Assembly (NCBI GenBank): GCA_002682825.1
Contig: NOKP01000010.1
Coordinates: 496,001-560,000 of the forward strand
Direction: 5' to 3'
DNA from: Neonectria sp. B-13
Taxonomy: Eukaryota; Ascomycota; Sordariomycetes; Hypocreales; Nectriaceae
DNA: 64,000 bases
A program made the translations under genes and the position numbers. This document shows positions 46,127 through 58,874 of this stretch, in pieces (position 1 is the stretch's first letter; each line of letters starts with the position of its first letter). Under the pieces are notes generated by a model. The model was not told the DNA's origin, made no database searches, and saw nothing but the letters and a program-made list of their open reading frames with translations.

Positions 46127-48902
46127 CAAGTGCAAGTACAAGTGCAGCAGGCAGCGCAGTGCAGTGCAGTGGAAGAAGAAAGAGAGAGCGCGCGCCGTGG
46201 CAAGTGAGCTCAGCAGCAGCCGGGGACAAGAGACTGCCAACCAACGGGCCAGTGGCAGGGAAGGGAGTGCTGGTAGCGAGGGAGAAGACGGAGACAGAGG
46301 CCAGCGTCCAGCGAGTCGCGAGTCGCGAGCAGCAAGAGCCTCGTGGCACTGTAGCAATGGTTTTTCTTGGGCCTTTGGCCTTGGCTGTTGGGACCTGTCC
46401 TGTCCTGCCTGGCTCGGTCCTTTGGGGGGTGGTAGGGAGAGCAGAGCCAGTGAGGGAGAATTTTTCGTGCCAAGTCAGCAGCGGCGAGCAGCAGCGGCGT
46501 CCGAGAGCCACATCAACCGACGCGCAGCGCTGAGACCATCCAAGGGCTGGCAGGCGGGCTGGGGCCGAAGGGAAGGGAGGCCGGCGGGCGTTTGACGAGG
46601 CGGCGTCACGAGACGGGGGGGACGGGGGGACGGGAGAAGAAGCGCAAATGGATAACTCTATCCGCGGCCGGGGGGACGATGGACGGTGCAGGGACAGACG
46701 GTACGTAGAACGAGGTGAATGAATGGATGAATGAAAGGCAAAAGGTCTTACCTAAGTCGCGTTGGGCGGTTGACTGCAAGGCGAGTCGAGTCGAGTGCGC
46801 GTGGATGCTCGTCTGAATTGGCATTGGTATCAGCGAACCGACGGTGAAATGCCTTTGCCTGAAAGCTGAGCCTCGCTTTGCCTGTTCCCGGCCTAGCGTT
46901 GCTTAGGAATCAGCTAACCGAGTGGACTGCTGTCCAATCAGAGCTGTCTGTTAGTGACGCGTTAGTGGAGTTGGTGATTAGAGTTAGCATTTAGCATGCG
47001 TTCCCGCTCTGCCGCCTAACAGCGACGCGAAAAATGCATATCAGCCTTCTATGATTCCTTTCCAGATCCGGATTTCCCGAGAAGCTGGTGATTCGACCCC
47101 ACCGTTCCGGATGCTTTGGAAACCCCCATTGGAATGCTGCTGGACCATATTCCACACGATCGGAGAGTGGTACTTTCACTCTCATCAGGACTGGACCCTT
47201 GGTTGCCGGCAATCCTTCGTTCAGCTCGTCCCATCGCTACCCATAATTTTCGTGGTTAGTACGTCGCCTCGGGAGATAAGATGTCAGGCAATTGCCAGAA
47301 TCCAGAGTCATCGACGCTGGTCGAGGATGGAAGTAACGTCTTGTAAAAGAGAAGCAGATGACCGACGGGGAAATTCCATCATCATTGTGGGCGCTGTCGT
47401 CGAGATATTTGAGTCACTGGAACCCAATTCAAAAGATACGACCGCGGGCCATCCACACGTCTCGACACCGGACCAGGTGATGAGCCAGTGGAGGTGATGG
47501 GTCGATCATCACACCTCCAGGTCTCGAAATCGTCACCCTCTTTTCCCGGGCGACCGCAAGCCTTTTGTGTCAATCAAAAACCACTAACAGATATCATCAG
47601 CCAATCTCGCCGAGTTGACGACAAGAGCCTGAAACCCACGGCCGCTCCGCCAGGCTCGCCGGTATACCCGTATCCTAGACGAATAACACGGCCAGCCAAA
47701 CTCGGCCCAGGCGCTGGATGGGTGGCACAAAGTGCAACGCGGCAGCACACTCGTGCTGGCTCATCACTGATTTGGCTGCAATCTGTCGACCACTGGGCTG
47801 GACCAACCCCAAGACAGCGTGCCCCTGTGCCGTGCGATGCGATGGCGACCCGTCCACTGTCCAGTGCCAGGTTCCGCTCCGGGCGGCCCAGCGAAAATGG
47901 CGCCTGCAGCGGCCCCGCCAATGGCAGAGCCCTGGAGGATGGAGTTTGGGCGACGGCCGTGAATGAGATCCTTGGGACAGGCCCGCTCCTCCCCATATCA
48001 ATAGACAGCGCTCTTCCGCAAACGAGGTCGTGCTCGTTCGACGTTTCGTTCTCCTCCAAAAAGGACAGGAACAAATCGACCAGCAGACTCCCTCCTAAGC
48101 TACTGACAACACGTGAGTTCATGCCTCCGTCGGTGAAGCGGCGAGAGGCGCAGTGCACAGGGCTGGTCGGGTTTGAATCCGGGGATTGTCTGTGGTGGCG
48201 CCTGATGCAGGCTATCCACTGGGGCTTCCCGAGTGGATGCCATCCTGGTCGGGCAGGTCGACATGGCCAAAACAGCGCCGTTTCGAGGGCCTCCAGAGAA
48301 CCGGTCAAGGCGGGCGCCCTTCGCTGTCGCCGTGAATCCGTCGTCGGTCGATGAACCGTCCAGAATCAACCGGAATCCATGGTTTTTTTCGTCGCCATGT
48401 TGGCTGAGGTGCTCCTTCGCTGTGTCGCCCGCTCTCTGCCACCGCCCGTCGGCACTCGTTAACATCCGCCTCAGTGCCCTGGTGCCCCGGTACCCCCTAA
48501 ACCCAGCATACGGGCAGCGTTCATGTAAGTGGGCAACCAGCGGAGGAAAACGAGGCACGACAGCAACGCACGTCGAAATGAAGACAGGGAAATGGAAGAC
48601 GAGCGATGGGAAGGGGAGGACAGGCGTCTGGAAGGTGAAAACAGGTGGGAAAATGGGCAGTCAGAAGGAACGGGGGAAGGGGGGTAGTTATGTGAAATGC
48701 CTACCTACCTACCAGCCTACAGCACCTAACCTGACGGGACCCTTTTTCTTCAGGTAACGAACGAGACGAAAAGTTCTCCGCCATTATTACACCTGTTTCT
48801 GCCGCTGGTCTGCTGGTCTACTGACGCTGTTCTGCTGGTGCGACCACTTGCTACTGGCGCTGCCTATTATGTAGGTGAATCGCTGCGTCTTTTGACCACG
48901 TT

Positions 48903-48936
48903 CATCCATCCATCCATCCATCCCTCCATCCATCCG
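48903..48936. repeat. (CATC)n microsatellite
   Basis: About eight CATC units with one CCTC interruption. Confidence 0.9.
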
Positions 48937-49099
48937 TACACCTCGTCAAAAGCATCCATCCACAATGGCTCCGTTCCCACGCACAAGAAGCTTTTTCGTG
49001 AGCCACCGTGGTTTGGCACCCTTCTGGATCTGGTTCACCCTCGAAAATCTGGCTTCCGTTTATTCATTCCCCCCGTGAGTCGACGGCGATTCATTCATG

Positions 49100-49123
49100 G
49101 GCTGGCTGGCTGGCTGGCTGGCT
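49100..49123. repeat. (GGCT)n microsatellite
   Basis: About six perfect GGCT units. Confidence 0.9.
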
Positions 49124-50210
49124 CATTTATCCACCCCCCGAGCGACCGACCGAGATTCACCTCCCACCGCCCGGCTGACTTGGCGCACCCTGTTCCCTGC
49201 ACGATAGCCTTCCTCTCGACGGCCGCTACTCGTCCTCGTCCTTTGCTGGACGTGTGTGTGCTTGTGATGATGATGATGATGGCTTGCGGCCTGGCTCCCC
49301 CTCCCCCCTCAAAACCGACTTGCAAGCGCCCACCACTCGAACCCCGTTTGTCAAAGTGATTCCTTCATCCGCAATCCCTCGTTTCCGTCGTTTTCATTAC
49401 CCATCTTCAGGCTTGAATCTGTCCCAGTTCCTTTGTCCTGGTGGTGGCCCAACCCCTCCTCGTCCTCCTCCACTTCCACCTCTTCCCACCTCCCACCTCC
49501 CCCCCTCTCGCTCTTCACCGCGCCTTTTAATGCCCAAACCGTTCCCCTACCGGTTCACTCACCCCACATGGAGAACAGGTTGGTGGCGAGTCGCAGACGG
49601 TTCGACTGCGAGGCTTTTCCCCAGTCACCTTGATGCTGGGGTGCCGCACCTCCTCGCTCGCCAGTTGAGCCCGATGATCCCTGAAACAGATACTGCGAGG
49701 GTGCAGATCTGTCTCGTCCGCAGGCGCTCTTGCATGCGCCTCTCGGTCAACTCGACATGATGAGCTGGATCTTTCAAAGCCGTGAGGAGGAATGGGCATG
49801 ATCTCGATCGTAGCCAGGTCCAAAACACAACCATCGTTGTCGTTCTACAAACACGGACACACACACAGGGCACCTGGCTGGGGAAGGGCATCCATCCAGT
49901 CCCCACAATGCCGAACATCTAGGCCGATTACCACACGCCCAGGCCTCATTTCTCATGCCATTTATCCTCCGAAGTAATCGACCACTTCAGAGGGGTTTTC
50001 AGAGGGGTTTGAGTGTCTCCTCATGCTTCCATGGCCATCGCCAATCCCCCGTAGCCGAATCCATGTCTCCCGTCAACCATCACCGCATATCAGACGACGT
50101 CGACGGCGGCGAACCCAAAGCAATTATGCTGACAATGGGGGTTTGGAGAAGGCGCGGGACTCGCTCCAGGCTACCCCAGTCCGCCCGAGGCCCAGTTCCA
50201 CGACAGCGGC

Positions 50211-50235
50211 CAGCGGACAGCGGACAGCGGACAGC
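50211..50235. repeat. GCGGACA 7-bp tandem repeat
   Basis: Three full tandem units of GCGGACA plus a partial unit. Confidence 0.85.
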
Positions 50236-51116
50236 CTGAATCACCCACCCCAGCAGGCATCTCCCCATCTCCAGATAGCAGCGGCCTCAAATCCCCAAGG
50301 AAATTACACGGACACCTGGGCCACTCATTTGTCAACTTGACCCGTATCCCTCGCAGCCGAGTGCTGTTGTGTGGTATTCGGGCAATATCACCTGCCCTTG
50401 ATCGTGGCTACGTCCAACTGCGTGCTCCCACATCGGCAGTGTTCTCGTTAGGGCAACTTTTGTGCAAAGGGAAGGGTCGCGCCGTGGCGTGCATGTCACC
50501 ACCGTGCGTGTAAGGTCGCCCGTGCATACATGACGCACGGCGGCACGGCGGCATGGTGCTATCCCCAGGCCGAGCCAGGCCCCTCCGAACACAACACACA
50601 TCCATTTCAAGATTGTGGGCCCATCAACCCTTTTACTGTAGTTTCAAAGGGCATCTTGCTCTGTATTTGTGTCTGATCGTGAATTTATGTACACGATAGC
50701 CTTCAAACAACCCACTGTATTTGCAAGATTGCGCTCCTCTCATCCCGTCGTTCCGTTGAGTCAGTTCTCTGTCTGTAACACGGCTGATCGCGCCCCACTG
50801 CGGCTCTCCCTGGCTCCAATCCCCAGTCGCTGGGTCCCCCAAAGCTAGCTGGGGCTTGCAACCACCACATGGCTCTCTGGGCCCTCCGCCATGTCATCCC
50901 AGCACAATATCCACATCATGGAAGGTTTACAATATGTTGTCAAGGTTACTATGTGCTTGCATTTCGATATCTCACATTTCGAGTCTCATGTCATCACGGG
51001 CCACAGTAAGCTATAGAGTGCAGGGTTGCCTTGATTGATTCGCATCAGGGAATCATCTTGAAATTCGCTACTCCAGTCCATCATTTTTAAAATCCTCTAC
51101 TCCAGTTGTCAATCGC

Positions 51117-52375
51117 TTACGCATCAACCATTTTCTTCTTCGTATGCTCCAACACCGCACGGAGACCCTCGTCCATAGTTTCCAGCTTTAGATACTCGTC
51201 AATCCATGCCACAGTCTTCCTCTGCAGCTCAGCCCGGTCCGTCGTGACCTCCAGATATTTACTCAGGCGTGCGAGAACCTCCCTCAGGTTCAAGGGGAAG
51301 TCGGCGGTGACAGGGCTCACGCCAATGATGGGCTGGCGGATGTGGGCGTTGCAGGTAGACGGGTCGTTGGGATACTCCTGGTCCAGGGCATCCAGGACGT
51401 GCTGCGATATCCTCGGTTGGACCGAAACCTGAGTGAATGATGCGAACATGGCGAAAAAGGTCTCTGCAACTTGGGCGTTGAAGAATTTCTGCTTCTTCGA
51501 TATGTCGAAAATTGCCATTGGAATAGCACCATCCATAGCAGGGTTGGACTCGAGCTTCTGTGCCGATTGCTTATCAATGACCTTGGCCTGCACGTTGGAT
51601 GGTTCTGGAAGCATTGTGCCGTCTTCCTCGTCGTCACTGTCGACGACTCGAAGCTCGTCGGCATCCTCGACTCGATCTGGGCGGAGTGCATCGTCACCGT
51701 TCTTGGTCGCCTTCCTCTTGTCCACCTTCTCCAGCCATTCCATCTCGCATCGCGCATATTCGAACCACAGAGTACCATCCGTGGTGCAGAAGCGGCATCC
51801 TCGCATGAAGAATCCTCGGGCGGCGGCCATGTCTCCATTGCGCGCCGACCGTCGACCGGCCATGACCCAGAGCTCAGGATCGGTAGGCATCATGCGAAGA
51901 GCGTTGGTCATGGTGCGGCGCCAGCGCTTCGCAGCCTTGACGCTGGCCGCATACGACAAGTATTCCCTCCAGAGCTCTCCGCTTCCCGGGTGTCGGTTGA
52001 CGCCACGTTCGAATATGGCAAGGGTGCGGCCCTGGCCAGCGTGGGCGGAGTTGAGATGGCGGATCTTGAGACGCTTGCAGCGTTTGTTGCGGAGAGCCTC
52101 GAGAGACTGTTCCCATTGTGCGTAGTTAGACCAGTCGGTGGCCTTGTTCCCCGGCGAGAGGACCTTGTGCTCGAAATCATTGCGCTTCTGGACAATAGTG
52201 CGAATCTCATCCTGGAGAGAGTCTGTTAGTAGCTGTTGAGGCACCCGACCGCGGCGGGAGCTGGGGAGAGTGAAGATTAACGTACCTTGGAGAAAATGTC
52301 CTTTTCCTCCCATTCCCGCAGTTGCGGCACTGCACGTTCTAGATAGAATCTAGCCTTCTCTGCGACGCCTGCCAT
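51117..52375 (-). CDS. UTP6: UTP6, U3 snoRNP / SSU processome protein, 394 aa
   Basis: HAT-repeat protein of the UTP-B module in the small-subunit processome, required for 18S rRNA maturation in the nucleolus. Two exons, 52375-52286 and 52211-51117, with a 74-bp intron (GTACGT...CAG) joining IFSK/DEIRTIVQKR in frame. The start MAGVAEKARFYLERAVPQLR is the family's conserved N-terminus (U3_assoc_6). HAT repeats follow: DWSNYAQWEQSLEALRNKR, AIFERGVNRHPGSGELWREY, KRWRRTMTNALRMMPTDPEL, MRGCRFCTTDGTLWFEYARC. Normal length. It is divergent from CWH43, with 603 bp between starts. Confidence 0.94.
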
Positions 52376-52978
52376 GTTGATGGTTTGCTGGCTATTTTTC
52401 TCTTGAAGTGGTGTTGCGAAAAGTCTTGTTGCCCCACAGATCCAAAGCGTTGTGGGTAGTAGTGTTTTCTCGGTGTCGGGCAGTCGAGATGAAGTTTTCT
52501 TTGGCTTCGAGCGATACGCGAGGCTGGCAAACTTTTTTTTTGTTTTTAGCGGGGCCCCTCGTTCAGCCTTGTCACGTAGGTTCAAGGTTGGAGGGCAGTG
52601 ACGAACAGTTTACGTGGAGGCAGCAAGTGGAGCACTGGAGGCCAGTGGAGGGTAAAAACTGAACAAGGGCCAGCAATGGCAGGTGCTCCTCCATCCTCCA
52701 GCTCCGTAGCTGCCGAAAAAAGGTTGCGCAAGTGGCACAAACCGCCCACGGCGCAAGCGCTAGGACCAAGTTCGAATCCCTGTTGTTTGTTGGGTCCCAC
52801 ACTTGGCACAATCACATCGCCAGAGCGTAACGTGAAAGCTCCGAGGTCCGTCTCTTGTCCGAGAATCTCACCACTCCCACTTGTCCTTCTAACCTCTCTC
52901 CTCATCTGCCTCATTATTTGCTGCCGGATCTCCCGGACGGGGTTGTAGAGTGTTTGTTCTCTCGTTTTTTCTGTCGAA
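52376..52978. promoter_or_regulatory. Divergent promoter UTP6 / CWH43
   Basis: 603 bp with no supported gene; overlapping frames of 80-115 codons have no coding character. A run of nine T at 52,531-52,539 stands out. It holds the promoters of both genes. Confidence 0.5.
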
Positions 52979-55900
52979 ATGGCGCCTACTTACAAAGACA
53001 AAGACACTGGCGTCCTTCTCAGCTTCAACGGCCGTTGGGTTACCCACGCGCACACGACTCTGGGCTACAGTAAGTCGCTGTCGCCTTTTGTCGCATTCCC
53101 CCGTTCACGACACCCTCGTTGTCGCTGAAGTCCCTGGGCCTCAATGGAAGCTGACAGGTCTGATTCTAGCTGCTTTTCTGAGTGCTCTGGTCGTTGGCAT
53201 CTCGCTGCACTACCACAAGATCGTCAAGAACGAGTTCTACGGCTACCCGCAAGAATGGTTCCCCTCAGTCTCCGCCACCATTGGCGACCGATACCCTGAG
53301 CGAGCCTTCTTCCAGTTCTTCATTGCTGTGACATCGGGTGCGAAGGCCATCTCCGCGCTGCCAATGCTTCGTTTCTAACCAAACCAGGTCCTCGATTCGC
53401 TCTCGTCGGGCTCTGGTATCTCATCACGCAGAGAAATGGCCAGAGGCTCCCCGCATTCGTCAGCGTCATGGGTGCGTTCCGAACCCTGACATGCGCTGGG
53501 TGGACGTTCGTTACCTCCACCGACGACCACGATTGGCATGACATACTTATGATTTCATACCTGGTTGCGACGCTACCCTGGACGACCGGATGCATCGCCC
53601 TCAGCCCGCCCAATCCGCGCGCCATTAAGTATCGTAAATATCTTGCATCTGCCTTTTTTGGCACCCTGGTCCCCTTGATCTACTTCTTTATTCAACACAA
53701 GGTCCATCGGGTCGCCGGAGGTAAGACACTCAACGTGCCCATGTTTTGCCCAAACCCACGCTAACGAGGTGGATCGAATCAGCTTACACGACGTACGCCT
53801 TCTTTGAGTGGGCTTTGGTTCTGTTCGATGTTGGATTCGACGCGGTAACAGCGCTCGACTTCGACGCCCTCGAGATTACGGTTCGGGATGTCAAAGGAAC
53901 GAGCAAGGGGTACGTCCGTTGGCTTCCGAAATAAGGGTTTTTCTTTCTTTACGATACAATCGACGCAAAATATACATGTCATGAAGGAGCCCTGTTCTAA
54001 GTCTTCACAGTGAAAATGGATCATCAATTCCAACTACCGTTCTCGAGAGAGAGTAAGTGCACAAGGGAAATCAGCGCTTCGCCATACAGACTCATTAACT
54101 CGAGAATCAGGAAGGAAAAGGCCACCGGGGGCATTTATGCTGTTCGCTTCACGTGGGCCCAAGCTCTCGATGTTGCAGCCGATGTGTACCATGGGGTTTG
54201 TTTCACCCCTACTAGCCGGTTTCCATCGTTGCTAACCCTGCCTAGTTCGTTTTCTGGTCCATCCTCACCAGCCTTGGGGTTGTGGTGTGGTGTAAGTCAT
54301 TATAAGCTTCCTTTGACCGCGGGCTATTTCTAACGGTGCAGCAGTCTTCCCACTCTGGTACATGGGCATCTCGGGCTACGAGATCTTGATCATGACCACC
54401 ATTACGCCTTCACTTTTGGCCATTAGCTCCGTGCGGTCATTGGTGCTCAACAACCTTCGAATCGTGCACCTATTGTCTCTTGTAGGCATCGCGGCATACC
54501 TCGTGGAAGAACCCGTGATTCGCCTCTTCGCTGTGGGCTTAGGCGTGGCCATGGCGTGCCTGGGCTGGGCCGGTACCCTGTACACCGAGTCCGCCCATGA
54601 CGGACGCCTCGAGACCAAGATTATCGGATGGATGGTTGGCTTAATCCTGTCGTCCGCCGTCAAGTACGCCTGGTGGACCAACAACCCCATTTGGCCTGTT
54701 ATGCATGCTGCAAATGGCGGGTGGAATGGAACTGGACTTATTCTTGGTATCCTCGCTACTCTCCGCTTCACTCGAAAAGCGCCTCTGACCATTGGTGTTT
54801 ACGGCACTCCGAACAAGGGCGCATCGGTATTGCTGACCTCCATTGGTATTGGCGGCCTATTCTTCGGCCTTCACTCTCTCCTCTCGGATACAAGCACCAT
54901 GATCCTTTGGGTCTGGGAGGGCTATCCGATCCGCGGTCCTTTCACCACCACCCATGGTTGGCTTACTGTAGCTGCCATGTCTGTCGGTCTCTTCGGCGGA
55001 ATCTGGAGCCCAAACGTTGCGAGCAGCTGGATAATGTTCATCGTTGGGAGCATTGGTGCGGCGACCCTGACTTGCTACAGTCATTGGGCTGGGTACTCTG
55101 GCGCCCTAGCCATCGCTGCATATCTGATGGCCTTTTCTGTGCCTATGCTCGCCCACGCGGCGAAGATGAGCCCCGCCAAAACCTTTGGTTTCGGCTTCCT
55201 GATCTACAACTTTCTGGTCCTGTTCCACGTGTGGATCGTCGCTTATGCTTTTGTTCCTGGCGGTCAATTAGTCCGCGAACATACTGATTGGGTCATGATT
55301 TCCATGATGGTATCCATTGGTGCAGGTGTTTATAGCATCAATACTTCTGACCTTCATAAGCAGGAGTTGAGGCGGCCTCCATCGACCGAGCTGAGGAAGT
55401 ATTTCGGCGTCACCACTCTCCTCATCAACATCTTCTTCCTCTGTACCGCGTTCAGGCGCTTCCCGACCAACGACTACAAGCCCTACCACGCCGAAGACCG
55501 GATCCTTACCGCTGGCATCTGGACCATCCACTTTTCTCTCGATAACGATATGTGGTCTTCTGAGTATCGCATACGTGACCTCATCAAGGAGCTCGAGATC
55601 GATGTCATTGGCCTTCTCGAGACCGATAACCAGCGCATCATCATGGGCAACCGTGATACCACCCAATTTTTCGCCGATGATCTTGGCATGTACGTCGACT
55701 ACGGCCCCGGCCCCAACAAGCATACCTGGGGCGCCGCTCTCCTCTCCAAGTTCCCCATCGTCAAGTCCGAGCACCATCTCCTGCCCAGCCCTGTCGGTGA
55801 GCTTGCCCCTTCGATCCACGCCACGCTAGATGTCTACGGACAACTAGTCGACGTTTTTGTCTTCCACTCCGGACAAGAGGAGGACCCCGAGGATCGACGC

Positions 55901-56344
55901 CTGCAGTCACTATACATGGCTGAACTCATGGGCTCAACGCCTCGTCCTGCAATTTTGCTGAGTTATTTGGTCACTGATCCTCTCGTGGGCAACTACAACA
56001 CTTACGTGAGCGAGAAGTCGGGCATGCAGGATGTGGACCCATCTGACTGGGACCGCTGGTGCGAGTACATCCTCTACAAGCGCCTGCAGCGCGTGGGCTA
56101 CGCCCGTATCAGCAGGGGCTCCATCACCGACACCGAACTACAAGTTGCCAAGTTCAGAATTCCCAAGTCGAGTGATGAGATTTCGAGGCTGGAGACTCTG
56201 CCTGAGAAGAAGCGCAATTGGCGCGTCGAGGAGAAGGACATCCCAGAAGGCTGGAGGTTCCCGGCGATTTTCTACGGCGAGGGTGTTAGAGATCACCGAT
56301 ACCATGTTTTCGAAGAGCCCAGGTACTACAACAGCGATGCCTAG
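52979..56344 (+). CDS. CWH43: CWH43, GPI-anchor lipid-remodelling membrane protein, 967 aa
   Basis: ER/plasma-membrane protein that in yeast places ceramide on GPI anchors. Eight exons: 52979-53069, 53158-53337, 53388-53720, 53783-53909, 54011-54052, 54111-54195, 54246-54291 and 54345-56344. All junctions are GT-AG and the frame closes; the 42-nt fifth exon is the least certain. The N-terminal FRAG1/PGAP2-like part has multiple membrane helices ([56 protein letters not shown]). A second polytopic part follows ([36 protein letters not shown]). The C-terminus is an endonuclease/exonuclease/phosphatase-like domain ([80 protein letters not shown]). The last intron has a tandem NAGNAG acceptor. 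Confidence 0.93.
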
Positions 56345-56856
56345 GTCTCTCATTCTCTTTCTTATATCATGATCGACTCTGTAATGGGATATGGGGTATT
56401 AATGCGCTGATGGGTTAATGGATCTTTACACTAGAAATGTAGAGTCGCGATGGCTATGAGCGTTACGTTACCATATACAATACATTCATACGTATTTTAG
56501 GTATATACCACAAGATGTTGGACCGCTATTAAACATGATACTCTATACAGAGGAGCACCTCAAAAGTTTAGTCCTAAGAAAAAGGAATAATGCCATTAGC
56601 CCTGGGCTAAATATACTAAGTACTTTAGATATTGATGTATTAGCTAAGACCTGCTAAGCTTTTAGCATGGTAAAGGTCCTACCTAAGTGGCCTAATACCC
56701 TTAAATATATAGAGGACTTAGCGGATAATTTATTATCGTTAGGCAACACAGCTTGTATTTTGAGGTTCTAATAAGGATTAAGGGATATGGTGTCTCTAGC
56801 GTGGGACAGGGCTTTTGAAATGCTCCTCCGTACTTCGTTACTTGTCATGCTCTGGC
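56345..56856. other. AT-rich intergenic segment, TpA-rich, possible RIP-mutated relic
   Basis: 512 bp between CWH43 and the convergent membrane protein. From about 56,540 to 56,760 it is rich in TTAG/CTAA and other TpA steps and has stops in all frames, as expected of a repeat degraded by RIP. No element can be named. Confidence 0.4.
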
Positions 56857-58874
56857 TCAATTATCTACAAACGTAGCCGGTCCCGAATGATGGCTGGTCC
56901 CGAAACACACCGGCAAAGATATGAGTAGAAGACAAAACAACAAAAACAAGATGGTTTTGGCCGCCCTCCCCACAGAGAACGAGATCATTATCCCCAGAAT
57001 CGTCATTACCAAACCCGGCAAAGATGAAGTCAATAAAGGGAGAATAATCAGACCGACGACAAGACCGACGAGGGGAGGAATCCACCACTGTTCTCGTTTC
57101 AACCAACAGAAAATACCACGCCGAAAGCTGTAACTGCCTCTAGGGAAGCCAACGGGAGACGACACCCAGCCGCCTTCGAGTAGTTTTCGAATCTGTCGGT
57201 TGAGCTCGGACTCCGAAAGCACGCTGCTGTCAATTTCTGCATCTTCGAGCTGCTTCTCCATGACGTCGGCAAGTTGAAGGAGGCATTTCCACCCCTGAGC
57301 GGTCCCTTGATGCCCGTTCAAGCGCAGGGTGAGGCGGGCCTTGAGCCACATTGTATATATGCCAATCGTCCACATAAGGAGGAGAACTAGCAAGATCATG
57401 ACTTGGATGAACGAGAAGCCCCATTGGAATTTCTACAGTTGGGCTTGTCAGTGATTCAATTCCAACAAGCGCCCCTCAAGATAGAAACCGACACACGTAC
57501 CTGGAGGATTGGCTGGCAGCTACCATGGTCCTGAAGCTCTTTGATACCGTATATCTCTCCGGATATAGAGAATGCTGCGTTTTTCTTATCTTGAAAAGGA
57601 TATCTGCCAGAGCTATCTTTCCAGTCATAGCCGTAGAGTGAGTAGCTCCACTTGGGGAGATAGAACGCCGTTATGTTGAGTGCTGGCGACTTGAGAGTAG
57701 TGCCGTTGAACTCTGTCTCCTTCTTTGTGCGGCCATAAAACCCGTACTTCAACGCATCTACATGAACGGGATGCGTAAGTTGAATGATCACGGAGGGGTG
57801 GGGAACCTTATACGGGTAGACGGGACTTACATTGAGAGACATTGGTTTGCATGGCGCAAGAAAATCCAATTGATCCGCCATCGTTGTAGGCATAGGAGTT
57901 TCCGGAGCTATTGTAACACATAGTTTCGGGAAGGTATGAATCCTTATCGACACGTGCACCGGAGTCTAGGCATTATATTAGCTATGAGATCATTATCGTA
58001 GAGGACCTAACACCACCTACTCTCAGCGAAGGGGACCACAAAGTCATCGTCCAGACCAACCCTGGATCCGTCGCGAATCACATATGCAACTGGCTTTGCT
58101 TCTGAGAACTGGAACATGTTGTCGTCATTCAAAGTCACATAGGCCCTATCGGCGGTGGTGTATCCTGTCATCGAACTGGCAAAGGTGGGCGCCGCAAGGA
58201 TGAAGGCCATTGTCGCGACCATGAAATATGTGGCAATCCTAGAGCTAAGACCACCGCGGATAAAGATGAAGTCCCGTGTTATGAGATAGATGGAGGTTAG
58301 GGAGGCTTCCTTCTGGAGAAACACGATGAAGAATGTTGTGTAGGTGGCGGGCTTAGTCGCAATCGAAACTGTGAGATAGTCTGCGAAGACGCGCCATGTG
58401 ACCCAAGTGAGAACGGTCTGCCCACCACGGCCGATTACCTCCATAATGTTAGACAGCGGACGTAATAGTGAGATGAGTCAAGTTGGTACTCACAATATCC
58501 CAGATAATGTCAATGACTTTGGCGGCTGCAAAGCTAACCTCGGGGGCACGCAGGGTAATCTGGAAAAACGCTTGCGGCGCCCACCAGTTGTATGTATCGG
58601 AAAAAGGACTGAAGTCGCCGTCTGGATGGCACGCATCGGGGTAGGAATCCGAGGAGCGGGTGTGAAGAGAAAGAAAGGCAATGGCGCAGATGAGCCCAGA
58701 GAACCAGCAAAGACCCAGAAAGGTAACGCCCGCGTCTCGCCATCCAGTTGTTCTTAAGTCGTTCCAGATGTCCTGACGAGTCTCTTTCAGCTGTTGTGAA
58801 ACAAACGGTTTTCCCTTGTCGCGTAACGGAGGTTTTGAGGGGGTGGTAGGTGCGATCAGCGATGTCATCTCCAT
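56857..58874 (-). CDS. Fungal multi-pass membrane protein of unknown function, 588 aa
   Basis: Five exons on the minus strand: 58874-58494, 58438-58021, 57965-57831, 57757-57501 and 57432-56857, with introns of 55, 55, 73 and 68 bp; the frame closes throughout. Start MEMTSLIAPTTP (a second ATG follows two codons later). TM1 is AGVTFLGLCWFSGLICAIAF. The signature AAKVIDIIWD/IVIGRGGQTVLTWVTW spans the first junction. More helices follow (TYTTFFIVFLQK, ATYFMVATMAFILAAPTFA), then an extracellular-looking Cys/Asn-rich region with possible N-glycosylation sites (NVSQ, NGTT, NITA). Three helix groups close the protein (VMILLVLLLMWTIGIYTMW, WIPPLVGLVVGLIILPLL, TILFLLFCLLLISLPVCF). I recognise the layout as a widespread Pezizomycotina type but know no function. 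Confidence 0.82.

Larger units (their letters stand above)
45736..51116. other. 5.4-kb region without a supported gene, upstream of SWI1 and downstream of UTP6
   Basis: Frames here reach 288 codons (47488-48354, plus) and 244 codons (47574-48308, minus), but they overlap on opposite strands, have no domain or signal, and read as low-complexity Ser/Arg/Pro text. The part next to SWI1 (45,740-46,830) is strongly GA-rich on the plus strand (CT-rich for SWI1), like a long fungal promoter or leader. Several microsatellites are listed separately. Possible contents are a long SWI1 leader, noncoding RNA or a fast-evolving gene; the sequence alone does not decide. Confidence 0.5.

Noticed and set aside
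47488..48354. 288-codon plus-strand frame and an overlapping 244-codon minus-strand frame
   Set aside because: Opposite overlapping frames in GC-rich sequence with no domain, signal or intron pattern; no reason to prefer either.
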